64,000 nt of DNA from Szabonella sp046295215 (GTDB lineage Bacteria > Pseudomonadota > Alphaproteobacteria > Rhodobacterales > Rhodobacteraceae). Under the pieces are notes generated by a model. It was not told the origin of the DNA, ran no database searches, and saw nothing but the letters and a program-made list of their open reading frames with translations. Positions 26,790 through 35,585 of this stretch are shown in pieces. The translations under genes and the position numbers were made by a program. The DNA lies in NCBI GenBank assembly GCA_046295215.1, contig JBKBNP010000002.1, positions 1-64,000 on the forward strand, in the 5' to 3' direction. Every line of letters begins with the position of its first letter. The stretch's first letter is position 1.

Positions 26790-27734
26790 TCAGCCGCGGC
26801 GTCTTGCCTCGATCGCGTCCCAGATCAGGGCCGAGGCATTGGTGCCGTCAAACCGCTCCAGTTCCTGAAGGCCCGTCGGAGAGGTGACGTTAATCTCGGT
26901 CAGATAATCCCCGATCACGTCGATACCGACGAAAATCTGGCCATGATCGCGCAGCGTCGGCCCGATCGCCGCGCAGATTTCAAGGTCGCGCTCCGTCAGG
27001 GCCACTTTTTCCGCGCGCCCGCCCACATGCATGTTGGATCTTGTCTCACCCGCCTGGGGCACGCGGTTTATGGCGCCAACAGGCTCGCCATCGACAAGAA
27101 TCACCCGCTTGTCGCCCTTCGACACATCGGGAAGAAACTTCTGCACGATCAACGGCTCCCGGCTCAACCCGGTGAACAACTCATGCAGGGAGGCGAGATT
27201 GCGGTCATTCGGGTCGAGCCGGAAAACGCCCGCCCCGCCATTTCCGTAAAGCGGCTTCAGGATGACATCGCCATGCTCCGCCTTGAAGGCCCGGATCGTC
27301 GCAAGATCCCGCGCGATCATCGTCGGCGGGATCAGGTCTGGAAACCGCAGGACAAGGAGCTTCTCGGGAAAATTGCGCACCCAGAACGGATCATTGACCA
27401 CGAGCGTGCGCGGGTGGATCAGTTCCAGCAGATGGGTCGTGGTGATATATCCCATGTCGAACGGCGGATCCTGGCGCAGCCAGACAACATCGAACCCACC
27501 CAGATCGACCTCGGTCTCCGTTCCGAAATCGACATGATCACCGACAACCTTGCGAAGCGTCACCGGAAACCCGCGAGCAACAACACGTCCCTCGCGAAAA
27601 GCAAGCTTGTCGGGCGTGTAGTAGAAAAGCGTATGGCCCCGATCCTGTGCCTCCAACGCGATCCGGAACGTGCTGTCCGCAAGGATGTTCACGGACCCGA
27701 TCGGATCCATCTGCAAGGCGACTTTCAGGCTCAT
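26790..27734 (-). CDS. gshB: Glutathione synthetase
   Basis: ATP-dependent ligation of glycine to gamma-glutamylcysteine, the last step of glutathione synthesis. The 314-residue protein begins MSLKVALQMDPIGSVNI and has the ATP-grasp features VWLRQDPPFDMGYITTTHLLE, DVILKPLYGNGGAGVFR, VQKFLPDVSKGDKRVILVDG and FVGIDVIGDYLTEINVTSPTG. ATG 27734 is preceded by AGGGGAT; the frame remains open upstream. It is the third gene of rsmI-yraN-gshB, an order common in this group, and is convergent with yifB (11 bases). Confidence 0.97.
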   Translation of the reverse strand: MSLKVALQMDPIGSVNILADSTFRIALEAQDRGHTLFYYTPDKLAFREGRVVARGFPVTLRKVVGDHVDFGTETEVDLGGFDVVWLRQDPPFDMGYITTTHLLELIHPRTLVVNDPFWVRNFPEKLLVLRFPDLIPPTMIARDLATIRAFKAEHGDVILKPLYGNGGAGVFRLDPNDRNLASLHELFTGLSREPLIVQKFLPDVSKGDKRVILVDGEPVGAINRVPQAGETRSNMHVGGRAEKVALTERDLEICAAIGPTLRDHGQIFVGIDVIGDYLTEINVTSPTGLQELERFDGTNASALIWDAIEARRRG

Positions 27735-27793
27735 GCGATCCCCTTTCGATGCAGCCTCTACTTGCCGCATGGAAAGGCCGCATGCAATCCGGC

Positions 27794-28195
27794 TTAGCCG
27801 CAGAATGCATGTTCAATGATTTCGATTCTGCCGAATGCATCCACCAGCGCGACGTCAAACCGGCTGTCGGTCAGTTGGCCTGCCGGCTCCCCTTCCAGAA
27901 ATTCCGCAGCCGTCGCATAAATCCGGTCCATCTGGCGGCGGGACAAGCGAAAGGCAGCCTCCGAATGGGTTTCGGCCTTCTTCACTTCGATGAAGACCAC
28001 ACCTGCACCCTCCCGCGCAACAAGATCGATTTCACCGGCACTGCCACGCCAGCGGGACACAGCGATCGGTGCGCCGCGTCGGTCGTAGTGGCGCGCAACG
28101 GCCTCTTCTGCCGCAATACCCGAACGAAAGGCGGTTGCCCCTCTGCTCCGGCGCGTATCCGGAACGGTCCTGTCTCGAACGGCCTGCATTTTCAT
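27794..28195 (-). CDS. yraN: YraN family protein (UPF0102, predicted endonuclease-like fold)
   Basis: A 133-residue small protein of the UPF0102 family. The restriction-nuclease-like core is visible: FRSGIAAEEAVARHYDRRG, then GEIDLVAREGAGVVFIEVKKA, with the D...E-x-K arrangement, then RQMDRIYATAAEFL and FDVALVDA. The biochemical role is not established. It sits 3 bases after rsmI and before gshB in one run. Confidence 0.92.
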   Translation of the reverse strand: MKMQAVRDRTVPDTRRSRGATAFRSGIAAEEAVARHYDRRGAPIAVSRWRGSAGEIDLVAREGAGVVFIEVKKAETHSEAAFRLSRRQMDRIYATAAEFLEGEPAGQLTDSRFDVALVDAFGRIEIIEHAFCG

Positions 28196-28198
28196 CTC

Positions 28199-29095
28199 CT
28201 ACCTCTGCTTGACCTCAAGGGCCAGTTTGTAGACATCTCGCCTGGGCAGCCCATGCCGCGTGGCAATCTCTGCGGCCACGTCTTTCAGATGTCGACCGGG
28301 CAAGGCCCGGGCGAGTTCCGTTTCCAGATCGTTCCGGTCGGGGGGGGCAGCCGGTGCCGCGCCGACAAGGACCACGAACTCTCCCCTTGGAACAAGATCA
28401 CCCATTTCCGCCAGCAAAGTGCCAAGGCTACCTCTCCGGCTTTCCTCGAAACGTTTTGTCAGTTCCCTGCACAGCGCCCCTTGCCGCTCCTTGCCCAATT
28501 CCTCGCACAGGTCCGCTAACAATTCCCTAACGCGCTTTGGTGACTCATAGAAAACCAGCGTGCCGGGAACCTGCCGCAGCGCCGCAATCGCCCGACGCCT
28601 CGCGGCGCGTGTTGCCGGGAGGAACCCAGCGAAATGGAACTGATCCGTGGGCAGGCCAGCAACCGTAAGGGCAGCCAGAAGCGCAGACGGGCCGGGTGCC
28701 GCGCGCACCGCATGACCCGCCGCAATCGCCTCGCGCGCGAGTGGAAAACCCGGATCGGCAACAAGGGGCGTGCCTGCCTCGGACGCATAGGCGACGCTCA
28801 TGCCTTCGGCGAGCCGCGCGAGCAGCAGCGGGCGGACGCGCTCTCCGTTATGGTCGTGATAGGCGACAATTCGCCGTGCCCCCAAAGCCACGCCATGAAT
28901 CTCCATCAGATGGCGCAAGGTACGGGTGTCCTCCGCCGCCAGCACATCTGCCTTTGCCAGAATATCGAGCGCGCGCAGGGTGATATCACGCGCGGCCCCG
29001 ATGGGTGTGGCCACGAAATGCAGCCCCGCCTCAAGCGGGCGGGGGTCAGGCCGAAAGCCCTGCCATCGGTTGTCTGCGCTGTCCTCATCGGTCAT
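28199..29095 (-). CDS. rsmI: 16S rRNA (cytidine(1402)-2'-O)-methyltransferase RsmI
   Basis: SAM-dependent methylation of C1402 in the decoding centre of 16S rRNA. The 298-residue tetrapyrrole-methylase-fold protein has GLHFVATPIGAARDITLRAL, the VLAAEDTRTLRHLM block, VAYASEAGTPLVADPG, APGPSALLAALTVAGLPTDQFHFAGFLP and FYESPKRV. ATG 29095 (MTDEDSADNRW) is chosen; an upstream in-frame start at 29140 would add 15 residues with no family match. It diverges from the lppC-like lipoprotein gene; the rsmI/yraN/lppC grouping is widely conserved in proteobacteria. Confidence 0.96.
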   Translation of the reverse strand: MTDEDSADNRWQGFRPDPRPLEAGLHFVATPIGAARDITLRALDILAKADVLAAEDTRTLRHLMEIHGVALGARRIVAYHDHNGERVRPLLLARLAEGMSVAYASEAGTPLVADPGFPLAREAIAAGHAVRAAPGPSALLAALTVAGLPTDQFHFAGFLPATRAARRRAIAALRQVPGTLVFYESPKRVRELLADLCEELGKERQGALCRELTKRFEESRRGSLGTLLAEMGDLVPRGEFVVLVGAAPAAPPDRNDLETELARALPGRHLKDVAAEIATRHGLPRRDVYKLALEVKQR

Positions 29096-29181
29096 CCTGC
29101 ACGGGCCCTTCGAAAGTTTACTTCGCTCTGCGAAACGCATAGGCTGATGCCGATGTTCAATTCTGCCGCGAGGGATCCTTG

Positions 29182-30354
29182 ATGTTGTCGATTTTTACCC
29201 GTGCCCACAAGTCCCTTGCCCGCGCGGCGGCCGCTCTCGGGGTGTTGGCCCTTGCGGCCTGTCAGCCGGTTTCGACCGCGCCCGGGCCAGCCATAGACAC
29301 ATCCGCGCCCGTCCCGGTGGCGCTTCTGGTGCCTGCGGGATCCGGCCAGGCAGGGGATGAACTATTGGCGCGCTCGTTGCAGAACGCGGCGCGGCTTGCC
29401 ATTTCGGACCTTGGAAATGTCCGCATTGACCTGCGGGTCTACAACACCGCAGGCCAGCCCGGGCAAGCGCAGGCGATGGCCCTTAAGGCCGCCGACGAGG
29501 GGGCAAAGATCGTTCTCGGGCCTGTTTTCGCGCAGGAGGCGAATGCGGCGGGTGTCGCCCTGTCCGGACGCGGCATCAATGTCCTGAGCTTCTCGAACAA
29601 CACCGACATCGCGGGTGGCAATGTTTTTGTCCTCGGCCCGACCTTCCAGAACACGGCGAACCGGCTTGCCTCCTATGCTGCGCGGCAGGGAAAACGGCGC
29701 GTCATGGTCGTGCATGACCGCAACAGGGCCGGCGAGATCGGCAAGGCCGCGATCCAGCGCGGCGTGTCGAATGCGGGCGGGTCGGTCGTCGCGACCGTCG
29801 GTTATGAATTCTCGCAGAACGGGATCGTTCAGGCCGCCCCGCAGATTGCCGCACAGGTGCGGTCCTCCCAGGCCGACGCCATCTTCATGACGGCCGATAC
29901 GGCCGGTGCCCTTCCCTTGCTCACGCAGCTTCTGCGCGACAACCGGGTAGACAGTTCGGTGGCCCAGTTCATCGGCCTGACCCGATGGGACATTCCGGCG
30001 GCGACGCTGGCCCTGCCCGGCACCCAGGGTGGCTGGTTCGCGCTTCCCGATCCCGCGCTCTACCAGCAATACCAGTCGCGGTATCAGGCGGCCTTCGGCG
30101 AGGCGCCGCACCCGATTTCCGGCCTTGCCTATGACGGCATCGCGGCAATCGGGGCGCTGGTCAAGGCGGGCCGGACCAATGCGCTGAGCGGGGCCGCACT
30201 GACACAGGGGTCCGGTTTTGTCGGGGTCAACGGCATCTTCCGGCTGCGCGCCGACGGCACCAACGAGCGCGGCCTCGCCGTGGCGCAGATCCGCAACAAC
30301 CAGCTTGTCGTCATCGACGCAGCGCCCCGCAGCTTCGGTGGAGCCGGGTTCTGA
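29182..30354 (+). CDS. Penicillin-binding protein activator lipoprotein (LppC/LpoA-like)
   Basis: A 390-residue outer-membrane-type lipoprotein. The N-terminus has a lipoprotein signal with lipobox LALAAC (Cys about 27), followed by the Pro-rich linker QPVSTAPGPAIDTSAPVP. The rest is a periplasmic-binding-protein fold: VALLVPAGSGQ, MALKAADEGAKIVLGPVFAQ, VLSFSNNTDIAGGNVFVLGP, ADAIFMTADTAGALPLL, then YDGIAAIGALV. In gammaproteobacteria LpoA activates PBP1A; alphaproteobacterial relatives lack direct proof. ATG 29182 follows AGGGATCC; a TTG one codon earlier is possible. It diverges from rsmI. Confidence 0.87.
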   Translation: MLSIFTRAHKSLARAAAALGVLALAACQPVSTAPGPAIDTSAPVPVALLVPAGSGQAGDELLARSLQNAARLAISDLGNVRIDLRVYNTAGQPGQAQAMALKAADEGAKIVLGPVFAQEANAAGVALSGRGINVLSFSNNTDIAGGNVFVLGPTFQNTANRLASYAARQGKRRVMVVHDRNRAGEIGKAAIQRGVSNAGGSVVATVGYEFSQNGIVQAAPQIAAQVRSSQADAIFMTADTAGALPLLTQLLRDNRVDSSVAQFIGLTRWDIPAATLALPGTQGGWFALPDPALYQQYQSRYQAAFGEAPHPISGLAYDGIAAIGALVKAGRTNALSGAALTQGSGFVGVNGIFRLRADGTNERGLAVAQIRNNQLVVIDAAPRSFGGAGF

Positions 30355-30386
30355 CCCCGGCCCACCCCGTTCCGATCCCGTAGAGC

Positions 30387-33215
30387 ATGTCCCAGAACGC
30401 GGCCCAGCTTCATCCCACGGCCGTCAACGGCCCGATTCCCTTTCCGAACCTGACCGGTGTCGGAATGCAGGATCTGCTGCTGCCCCCCGAGGAGATGATC
30501 GACGAAAAGGCGCTGCGCACAGCGATTTCCGCTGACATCGCAGCCGAGGCACAGATGGATGCCCGCGCAGCGCGTTCCATTGCCGTGCGCCATCTGGCCG
30601 AGGCCCGCACCCTTGCCAATGACCGGCTGGCCGCCGCCTTCCTCGCCCATCCCCGCAAGGCCCGCCACCTGATCCGTGCCATGGCCTGGCTGACCGACCG
30701 CATCGTGACCCTGACGCTGGACGTCGCCCGCGACCACCTCCACCCCCTGCCCAACCCGACGGAGAGCGAGCGGATCGCGGTGCTGGCGGTCGGCGGCTAT
30801 GGCCGGGCGGAAATGGCACCCCACTCGGACGTGGACCTTCTGTTCCTGACGCCTTGGAAGGTGACTCCCTGGGCGGAATCGGTTGTCGAATCGATGCTCT
30901 ACATGCTGTGGGATCTGAAGCTGAAGGTCGGCCATTCCACCCGCACGGTGAAGGACTGCATCCGCCTTGCCCGTGAGGACATCACCATCCGCACCGCCCT
31001 GCTGGAGCGCCGTTTCATCGCCGGGCATGAACCGCTCGCGCTCGATCTGCGCGAAAAACTCTGGTCCGATCTCTTTCGCAAGACCGGGCCCGAGTTCATC
31101 GAGGCGAAACTCGCCGAGCGTGGTGAGCGGCACAGGCGGCAGGGCGGCCAGCGCTATGTGCTTGAACCCAATGTGAAGGAGGGCAAGGGCGGGCTGCGCG
31201 ACCTGCAAACGCTCTACTGGATCGGCAAATATCTGCACCGGGTGCAATCGGCCTCGGGTCTGGTTGAGGCGGGGCTGTTTGCGCAGGACGAATATGAAAC
31301 CTTCGCCACGGCCGAGAACTTCCTCTGGGACGTGCGCTGCCATCTGCATTTCATCGCCGGTCGCGCCATGGACCAGTTGACCTTCGACCTTCAGGTCGAG
31401 GTCGCCGCGCGCATGAAATATGCCGATACGGGCGGGCGGCGGGCGGTTGAACATTTCATGCAGGATTATTTTCGTCACGCAACCCGCGTGGGCGAGTTGA
31501 CCCGCATCTTCCTCACCCAGCTGGAAGCACGCCATGCCAAAAGCGAACCTGCGCTGATCGGCTTTTTCCGGCGCCGCAAGGCGCTCAAACACGGGTTCCG
31601 TGTGGTGCAGGGCCGCATCGACTTTGCCGAGGGCGAGGATTTCCGGGCAGAACCCCTGAATATCCTGCGCATCTTTGCCGAAGCCTTGCGCACCGGCCTC
31701 TTGCTGCACCCCGCCGCCATGCGCCTGATCGCGGCCAATCTCGACCTGATCGACGAGGAGATGCGCGCCAACCGCGAGGCAATCTCGATCTTCCACGACC
31801 TCTTGCTGAAGCACGGCAATCCCGAACGCGGCCTGCGCCGGATGAACGAGATCGGCGTGCTGTCGGCCTTCATCCCCGAGTTCGAACCCATCGTCGCGAT
31901 GATGCAGTTCAACGTCTATCACCATTACACGGTGGACGAGCATACGATCCAGTGCATCTCGACGCTCGCGCAGATCGAGCGGGAGGAGCTGATCGAGGAA
32001 CTGCCGCTTTCGTCCTCCATCCTCAAGGAAGGCGTGAACCGCAAGGTGCTGTATCTGGCGCTGCTGCTGCATGACATCGGCAAGGGGCGGCCCGAGGACC
32101 ATTCCATCCTTGGCGCACAGATCGCGCGGCGCGTGGCGCCCCGGCTGGGGCTCAATGCCGAGGATGCGGAAACCGTCGAATGGCTGGTGCGCTATCATCT
32201 GCACATGTCCGACATGGCCCAGAAGCGCGATCTGAGCGACCCGCGCACGGTGCGCGATTTCGCCAAGGTCGTGAAATCGAAGAAACGTCTGGACCTGCTG
32301 ACCGTGCTGACGGTCTGCGACATCCGCGGCGTGGGGCCGGGAACGTGGAACAACTGGAAGGCCATGCTGCTGCGCCAGCTTTACCGCGACACCGCGACGG
32401 CGCTGGAGGGCGGGCTGGAAACGCTCAACCGCGAGAATCGCGCCGATGCTGCCAAGAAACTGCTGCGCGAGAAACTGACCGGCTGGGACGCCAAGGACAT
32501 CCGCACCGAGCTTGCCCGCCATTACCCGCCCTATTGGCAGGGGCTTTCCACCGAAACACAGGCCGTCTTTGCCGGGTTGTTGCGCGGCATCCGCGATGAC
32601 GAGATCCGCATCGACCTGCATCCCGATGCCGACCGCGACGCGACCCGCGCGGCCTTTGCGCTGGCCGACCATCCGGGCATCTTTTCGCGGCTGGCGGGCG
32701 CGCTGGCGCTGGTCGGCGCGAATGTGGTCGATGCGCGCACCTATACATCGAAGGACGGCTATGCCACCGCCGTATTCTGGGTGCAGGACAGCGAGGGCCA
32801 CCCCTACGAATCCGCCCGCCTGCCCCGCCTGCGCAAGATGATCGGCCGCACGCTGAACGGCGAGGTTGTCGCCCGCGAGGCGCTGAAGGACCGCGACAAG
32901 ATCAAGAAACGCGAACGCGAGTTCCGCTTTCCGACCCATATCACCTTCGACAATGACGGATCGGAAATCTACACGATCATCGAGGTCGATACCCGCGACC
33001 GCCCCGGCCTGCTTTATGACCTGACCCGGACGCTGGCCGCCAACAACATCTATATCGCCAGCGCCGTGATCGCGACCTATGGCGCGCAGGTGGTCGACAG
33101 CTTCTATGTGAAAGACATGTTCGGCTTGAAGCTGCACACGAAATCGAAACAGGAGGCGCTGGAGCGCAAGCTGCGGCAGGCCATCACCGAGGGTGTCGAA
33201 AGGGCGCGTGCGTGA
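30387..33215 (+). CDS. glnD: [Protein-PII] uridylyltransferase / uridylyl-removing enzyme GlnD
   Basis: Primary nitrogen sensor: uridylylates PII when glutamine is low and removes UMP when it is high. The 942-residue protein contains, in order, the nucleotidyltransferase motif VGGYGRAEMAPHSDVDLLFL (about 130-150), LEPNVKEGKGGLRDLQTLYW, the HD hydrolase site LLLHDIGKGRPEDHS (about 560), and two C-terminal ACT domains (DHPGIFSRLAGALALVGANV and DRPGLLYDLTRTLAANNIYI). Length and order are canonical. Its stop overlaps the murJ GTG start, and it begins 32 bases after the lipoprotein gene, so the three are probably co-transcribed. Confidence 0.98.
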   Translation: MSQNAAQLHPTAVNGPIPFPNLTGVGMQDLLLPPEEMIDEKALRTAISADIAAEAQMDARAARSIAVRHLAEARTLANDRLAAAFLAHPRKARHLIRAMAWLTDRIVTLTLDVARDHLHPLPNPTESERIAVLAVGGYGRAEMAPHSDVDLLFLTPWKVTPWAESVVESMLYMLWDLKLKVGHSTRTVKDCIRLAREDITIRTALLERRFIAGHEPLALDLREKLWSDLFRKTGPEFIEAKLAERGERHRRQGGQRYVLEPNVKEGKGGLRDLQTLYWIGKYLHRVQSASGLVEAGLFAQDEYETFATAENFLWDVRCHLHFIAGRAMDQLTFDLQVEVAARMKYADTGGRRAVEHFMQDYFRHATRVGELTRIFLTQLEARHAKSEPALIGFFRRRKALKHGFRVVQGRIDFAEGEDFRAEPLNILRIFAEALRTGLLLHPAAMRLIAANLDLIDEEMRANREAISIFHDLLLKHGNPERGLRRMNEIGVLSAFIPEFEPIVAMMQFNVYHHYTVDEHTIQCISTLAQIEREELIEELPLSSSILKEGVNRKVLYLALLLHDIGKGRPEDHSILGAQIARRVAPRLGLNAEDAETVEWLVRYHLHMSDMAQKRDLSDPRTVRDFAKVVKSKKRLDLLTVLTVCDIRGVGPGTWNNWKAMLLRQLYRDTATALEGGLETLNRENRADAAKKLLREKLTGWDAKDIRTELARHYPPYWQGLSTETQAVFAGLLRGIRDDEIRIDLHPDADRDATRAAFALADHPGIFSRLAGALALVGANVVDARTYTSKDGYATAVFWVQDSEGHPYESARLPRLRKMIGRTLNGEVVAREALKDRDKIKKREREFRFPTHITFDNDGSEIYTIIEVDTRDRPGLLYDLTRTLAANNIYIASAVIATYGAQVVDSFYVKDMFGLKLHTKSKQEALERKLRQAITEGVERARA

Positions 33216-34765
33216 AACCGGCGCGTCTCGTCCGGGGCTTTGTGACGGTCGGGGGCTGGACACTGGCGAGCCGCATCCTTGGCCTTGCGCGCGATGTGAT
33301 GATTGCAGCGACGCTGGGCACGGGGCCGGTGGCGCAGGCCTTCATCGTCGCCTATTCGCTGCCCAACATGTTCCGCCGGTTCTTTGCCGAAGGCGCGTTC
33401 AACACCGCCTTCATCCCGCTCTTTGCCAAGAAGGTCGAAGGCGGCGGCGATGCGACCGGCTTTGCCCGCGATGCCGCCTCGGCGCTGGCCTCGGTCCTGA
33501 TCGTCATCACGCTGGTCGCCATGGCGGCAATGCCCTGGCTGGTGCTGGCGATGGCCTCGGGGTTCCAGGGGGATGAGCGGTTCGACCTGTCGGTGGATTA
33601 CGGGCGCATCGCCTTTCCCTATATCCTGTTCATCTCATTGGCGGCGCTGTGTTCGGGCGTGTCGAATTCGGTGGGCCGGTTCACCGCCGCCGCCGCCGCC
33701 CCCGCACTGATGAACGGGTTGTTCATTCTGGCACTGGTCGCAGCACCGCATTTCGGCTGGCCGCCGGGGGATGCGCTGATCTGGGCGGTGCCGGTGACGG
33801 GGGTGGCGCAACTGGCGCTGGTCTGGGTCGCGGCGCATCGGGCGGGCTATACGATCACGCCGCGATGGCCGCGCCTGACGCCGGAAATGCGCCGCCTTGC
33901 GCGCATCGCGGCCCCGGCCATGCTGGCGGGCGGGGTGGTGCAGATCAACCTCTTGGTGGGGCGGCAGGTCGCGAGTTACTATGACAACGCCGTGGCCTGG
34001 CTTTTCAATGCCGACCGGCTCTATCAACTGCCGCTCGGCGTGGTGGCCATTGCCATCGGGGTGGTGCTGCTGCCCGACCTGTCGCGCCGTCTGCGCGCAG
34101 GTGATACCGAGGGCGGGCGCGACAGCCTCAACCGGTCGTCGGAGTTTGCGCTGGCGCTGACACTTCCCGCAGCGGTGGCGCTGATGGTCATACCTGTGCC
34201 GCTGGTGTCGGTCCTGTTCCAGCGCGGACAGTTCGGCCCCGAGGACACCGCCGCCACCGCGCTGGCGGTTGCGGTCTATGGGCTCGGCCTGCCGGCCTTC
34301 GTGCTGCAAAAGGTGTTGCAGCCCCTGTTCTTTGCCCGCGAGGATACGCGCCGCCCGTTCAACTATGCCGTCGTTGCGATGGTGGTGAATGCCGTGATCG
34401 CCGTGGGCGGGGCGATGGTCTTTGGCTATATCGCCGCGGCCTTTGCCACCACGATCGCGGGCTGGGCGATGGTCTGGCAGCTTTGGCGCGGGTCGCGGGG
34501 GATGGGGGCGGCGGTAACGCTGGATGCACGCTTCCGCGCCCGTGCGCCCCGGATCGTGCTGGCCTCCGTCGCGATGGGCGTCTGCCTCTGGGCCATGGCA
34601 ATCGTTCTTGCCCCCGCGCTGGAGGCGTCGGGCTGGCGCTATCTGGCGCTGACAGGTTTGGTTATGACGGGGATCGTCAGCTATTTCGGCCTTGGCGCGG
34701 TGGTCGGGGCATTCCGGATGTCGGATTTCCGGTCGGCTTTGAAGCGACAGCCGAAAACACCGTAA
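33212..34765 (+). CDS. murJ: Lipid II flippase MurJ
   Basis: Flips lipid II across the inner membrane for peptidoglycan synthesis. The 517-residue, highly hydrophobic protein (about 14 membrane segments) shows the MurJ/MviN hallmarks: VTVGGWTLASRILGLARDVMIAATLG at the start, SLPNMFRRFFAEGAFNTAFIPLF, and later FNADRLYQLPLGVVAIAIGVVLLPDLS. The start is GTG at 33212, overlapping the glnD stop (GTGA); no better start is seen. The glnD-murJ coupling is common in alphaproteobacteria. It is convergent with the rhomboid-like gene (38 bases between stops, no clear terminator). Confidence 0.97.
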   Translation: MKPARLVRGFVTVGGWTLASRILGLARDVMIAATLGTGPVAQAFIVAYSLPNMFRRFFAEGAFNTAFIPLFAKKVEGGGDATGFARDAASALASVLIVITLVAMAAMPWLVLAMASGFQGDERFDLSVDYGRIAFPYILFISLAALCSGVSNSVGRFTAAAAAPALMNGLFILALVAAPHFGWPPGDALIWAVPVTGVAQLALVWVAAHRAGYTITPRWPRLTPEMRRLARIAAPAMLAGGVVQINLLVGRQVASYYDNAVAWLFNADRLYQLPLGVVAIAIGVVLLPDLSRRLRAGDTEGGRDSLNRSSEFALALTLPAAVALMVIPVPLVSVLFQRGQFGPEDTAATALAVAVYGLGLPAFVLQKVLQPLFFAREDTRRPFNYAVVAMVVNAVIAVGGAMVFGYIAAAFATTIAGWAMVWQLWRGSRGMGAAVTLDARFRARAPRIVLASVAMGVCLWAMAIVLAPALEASGWRYLALTGLVMTGIVSYFGLGAVVGAFRMSDFRSALKRQPKTP

Positions 34766-34803
34766 ATGCCCTGCCCATCAGCCCTGGCGGTCCGATGTGG
34801 CGC

Positions 34804-35490
34804 TCAACGTTCGCGCAACCGGTCGCGCAACCGCGCCCATCCGCCGGGGCTGACCACGAAGGACAGAAAGAACCCCGCCCCGAAGCCTGCCAGTTCCGCC
34901 ACCCAGTCCCAGCCGCCACCAAAGATCAGCCCGAACAGCAACTGGATCGCCATCAGCACCCCGATCAGGCTGAAGGCGCGATACTGGCTGCTGCCGGTCC
35001 CGGCGAGGCGCATCCACAAGAGCCAGGTGAAAGCCCCGATCAGCCCGTAAACCGCCGGATAGCCGCCGATCAAGGGGGCGCGCACTTGCGGCAGGGCCGT
35101 GTAGACCAGCGCACCCGCAAGCGCTGCGCCGAAGAACACCACCAGCACCCCCCACCAGCGGAACACCTCGCCCACCATCTTGCCCAGCGCCAGCAGGAAC
35201 ACGATCACGAAAATCGCATGGGTCAGGTTGCCATGGACAATCGGATAGGCGACGAGCCGCATCATGTGCTGGACAGGATAATCCCCCATATGGATCATCG
35301 CGCGCATGAGGTCCGGCGAAAAGGCAAAGCGTTCCATCGCCTGCAAGCGCCAGCCCACCCCCCCGGCCCCGCCGACGATCCCGCGGGATGCGAGGCTGAG
35401 AACCACCTCCATCGCGATGATGGGCAGCGCCAGCACCCAGACGACAGCGGGCAGCGGATTCAGGGGGGCCGCATTCGGATCGGTTGTCAT
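34804..35490 (-). CDS. Rhomboid-family membrane protein lacking catalytic residues
   Basis: A 228-residue polytopic membrane protein with the rhomboid plan: L1-loop region, an HGNLTHAIFVIVFLLALGKMVGE helix (HxNxxH-like), and the catalytic-helix position LIGGYPAVYGLIGAFTWLLW. Where active rhomboids have G-x-S-G, this reads G-Y-P-A, so the nucleophile Ser is absent. In the last helix, WDWVAELAGFGAGFF has Glu in place of the catalytic His. It is therefore expected to be an inactive pseudoprotease, perhaps binding membrane substrates. It diverges from trpS (95 bases). Confidence 0.85.
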   Translation of the reverse strand: MTTDPNAAPLNPLPAVVWVLALPIIAMEVVLSLASRGIVGGAGGVGWRLQAMERFAFSPDLMRAMIHMGDYPVQHMMRLVAYPIVHGNLTHAIFVIVFLLALGKMVGEVFRWWGVLVVFFGAALAGALVYTALPQVRAPLIGGYPAVYGLIGAFTWLLWMRLAGTGSSQYRAFSLIGVLMAIQLLFGLIFGGGWDWVAELAGFGAGFFLSFVVSPGGWARLRDRLRER

Positions 35491-35585
35491 GCTCTGTCCT
35501 CATGGGCCTTGGGGTGCAGTTGATTGACGCCCCTTTCCCCCGAAGGTAAGCGAGGGGCACGCCAGTTTCCAGACGGAGTTTGCCG

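Noticed and set aside
30129..33263. Very long open frame antisense to glnD (and a similar one antisense to soxA at 6235-9474)
   Set aside because: High-GC coding DNA commonly leaves the opposite frame open. The translations are low-complexity, rich in Arg/His/Gly/Pro, and match no family, while the sense strand encodes clear GlnD and SoxA.
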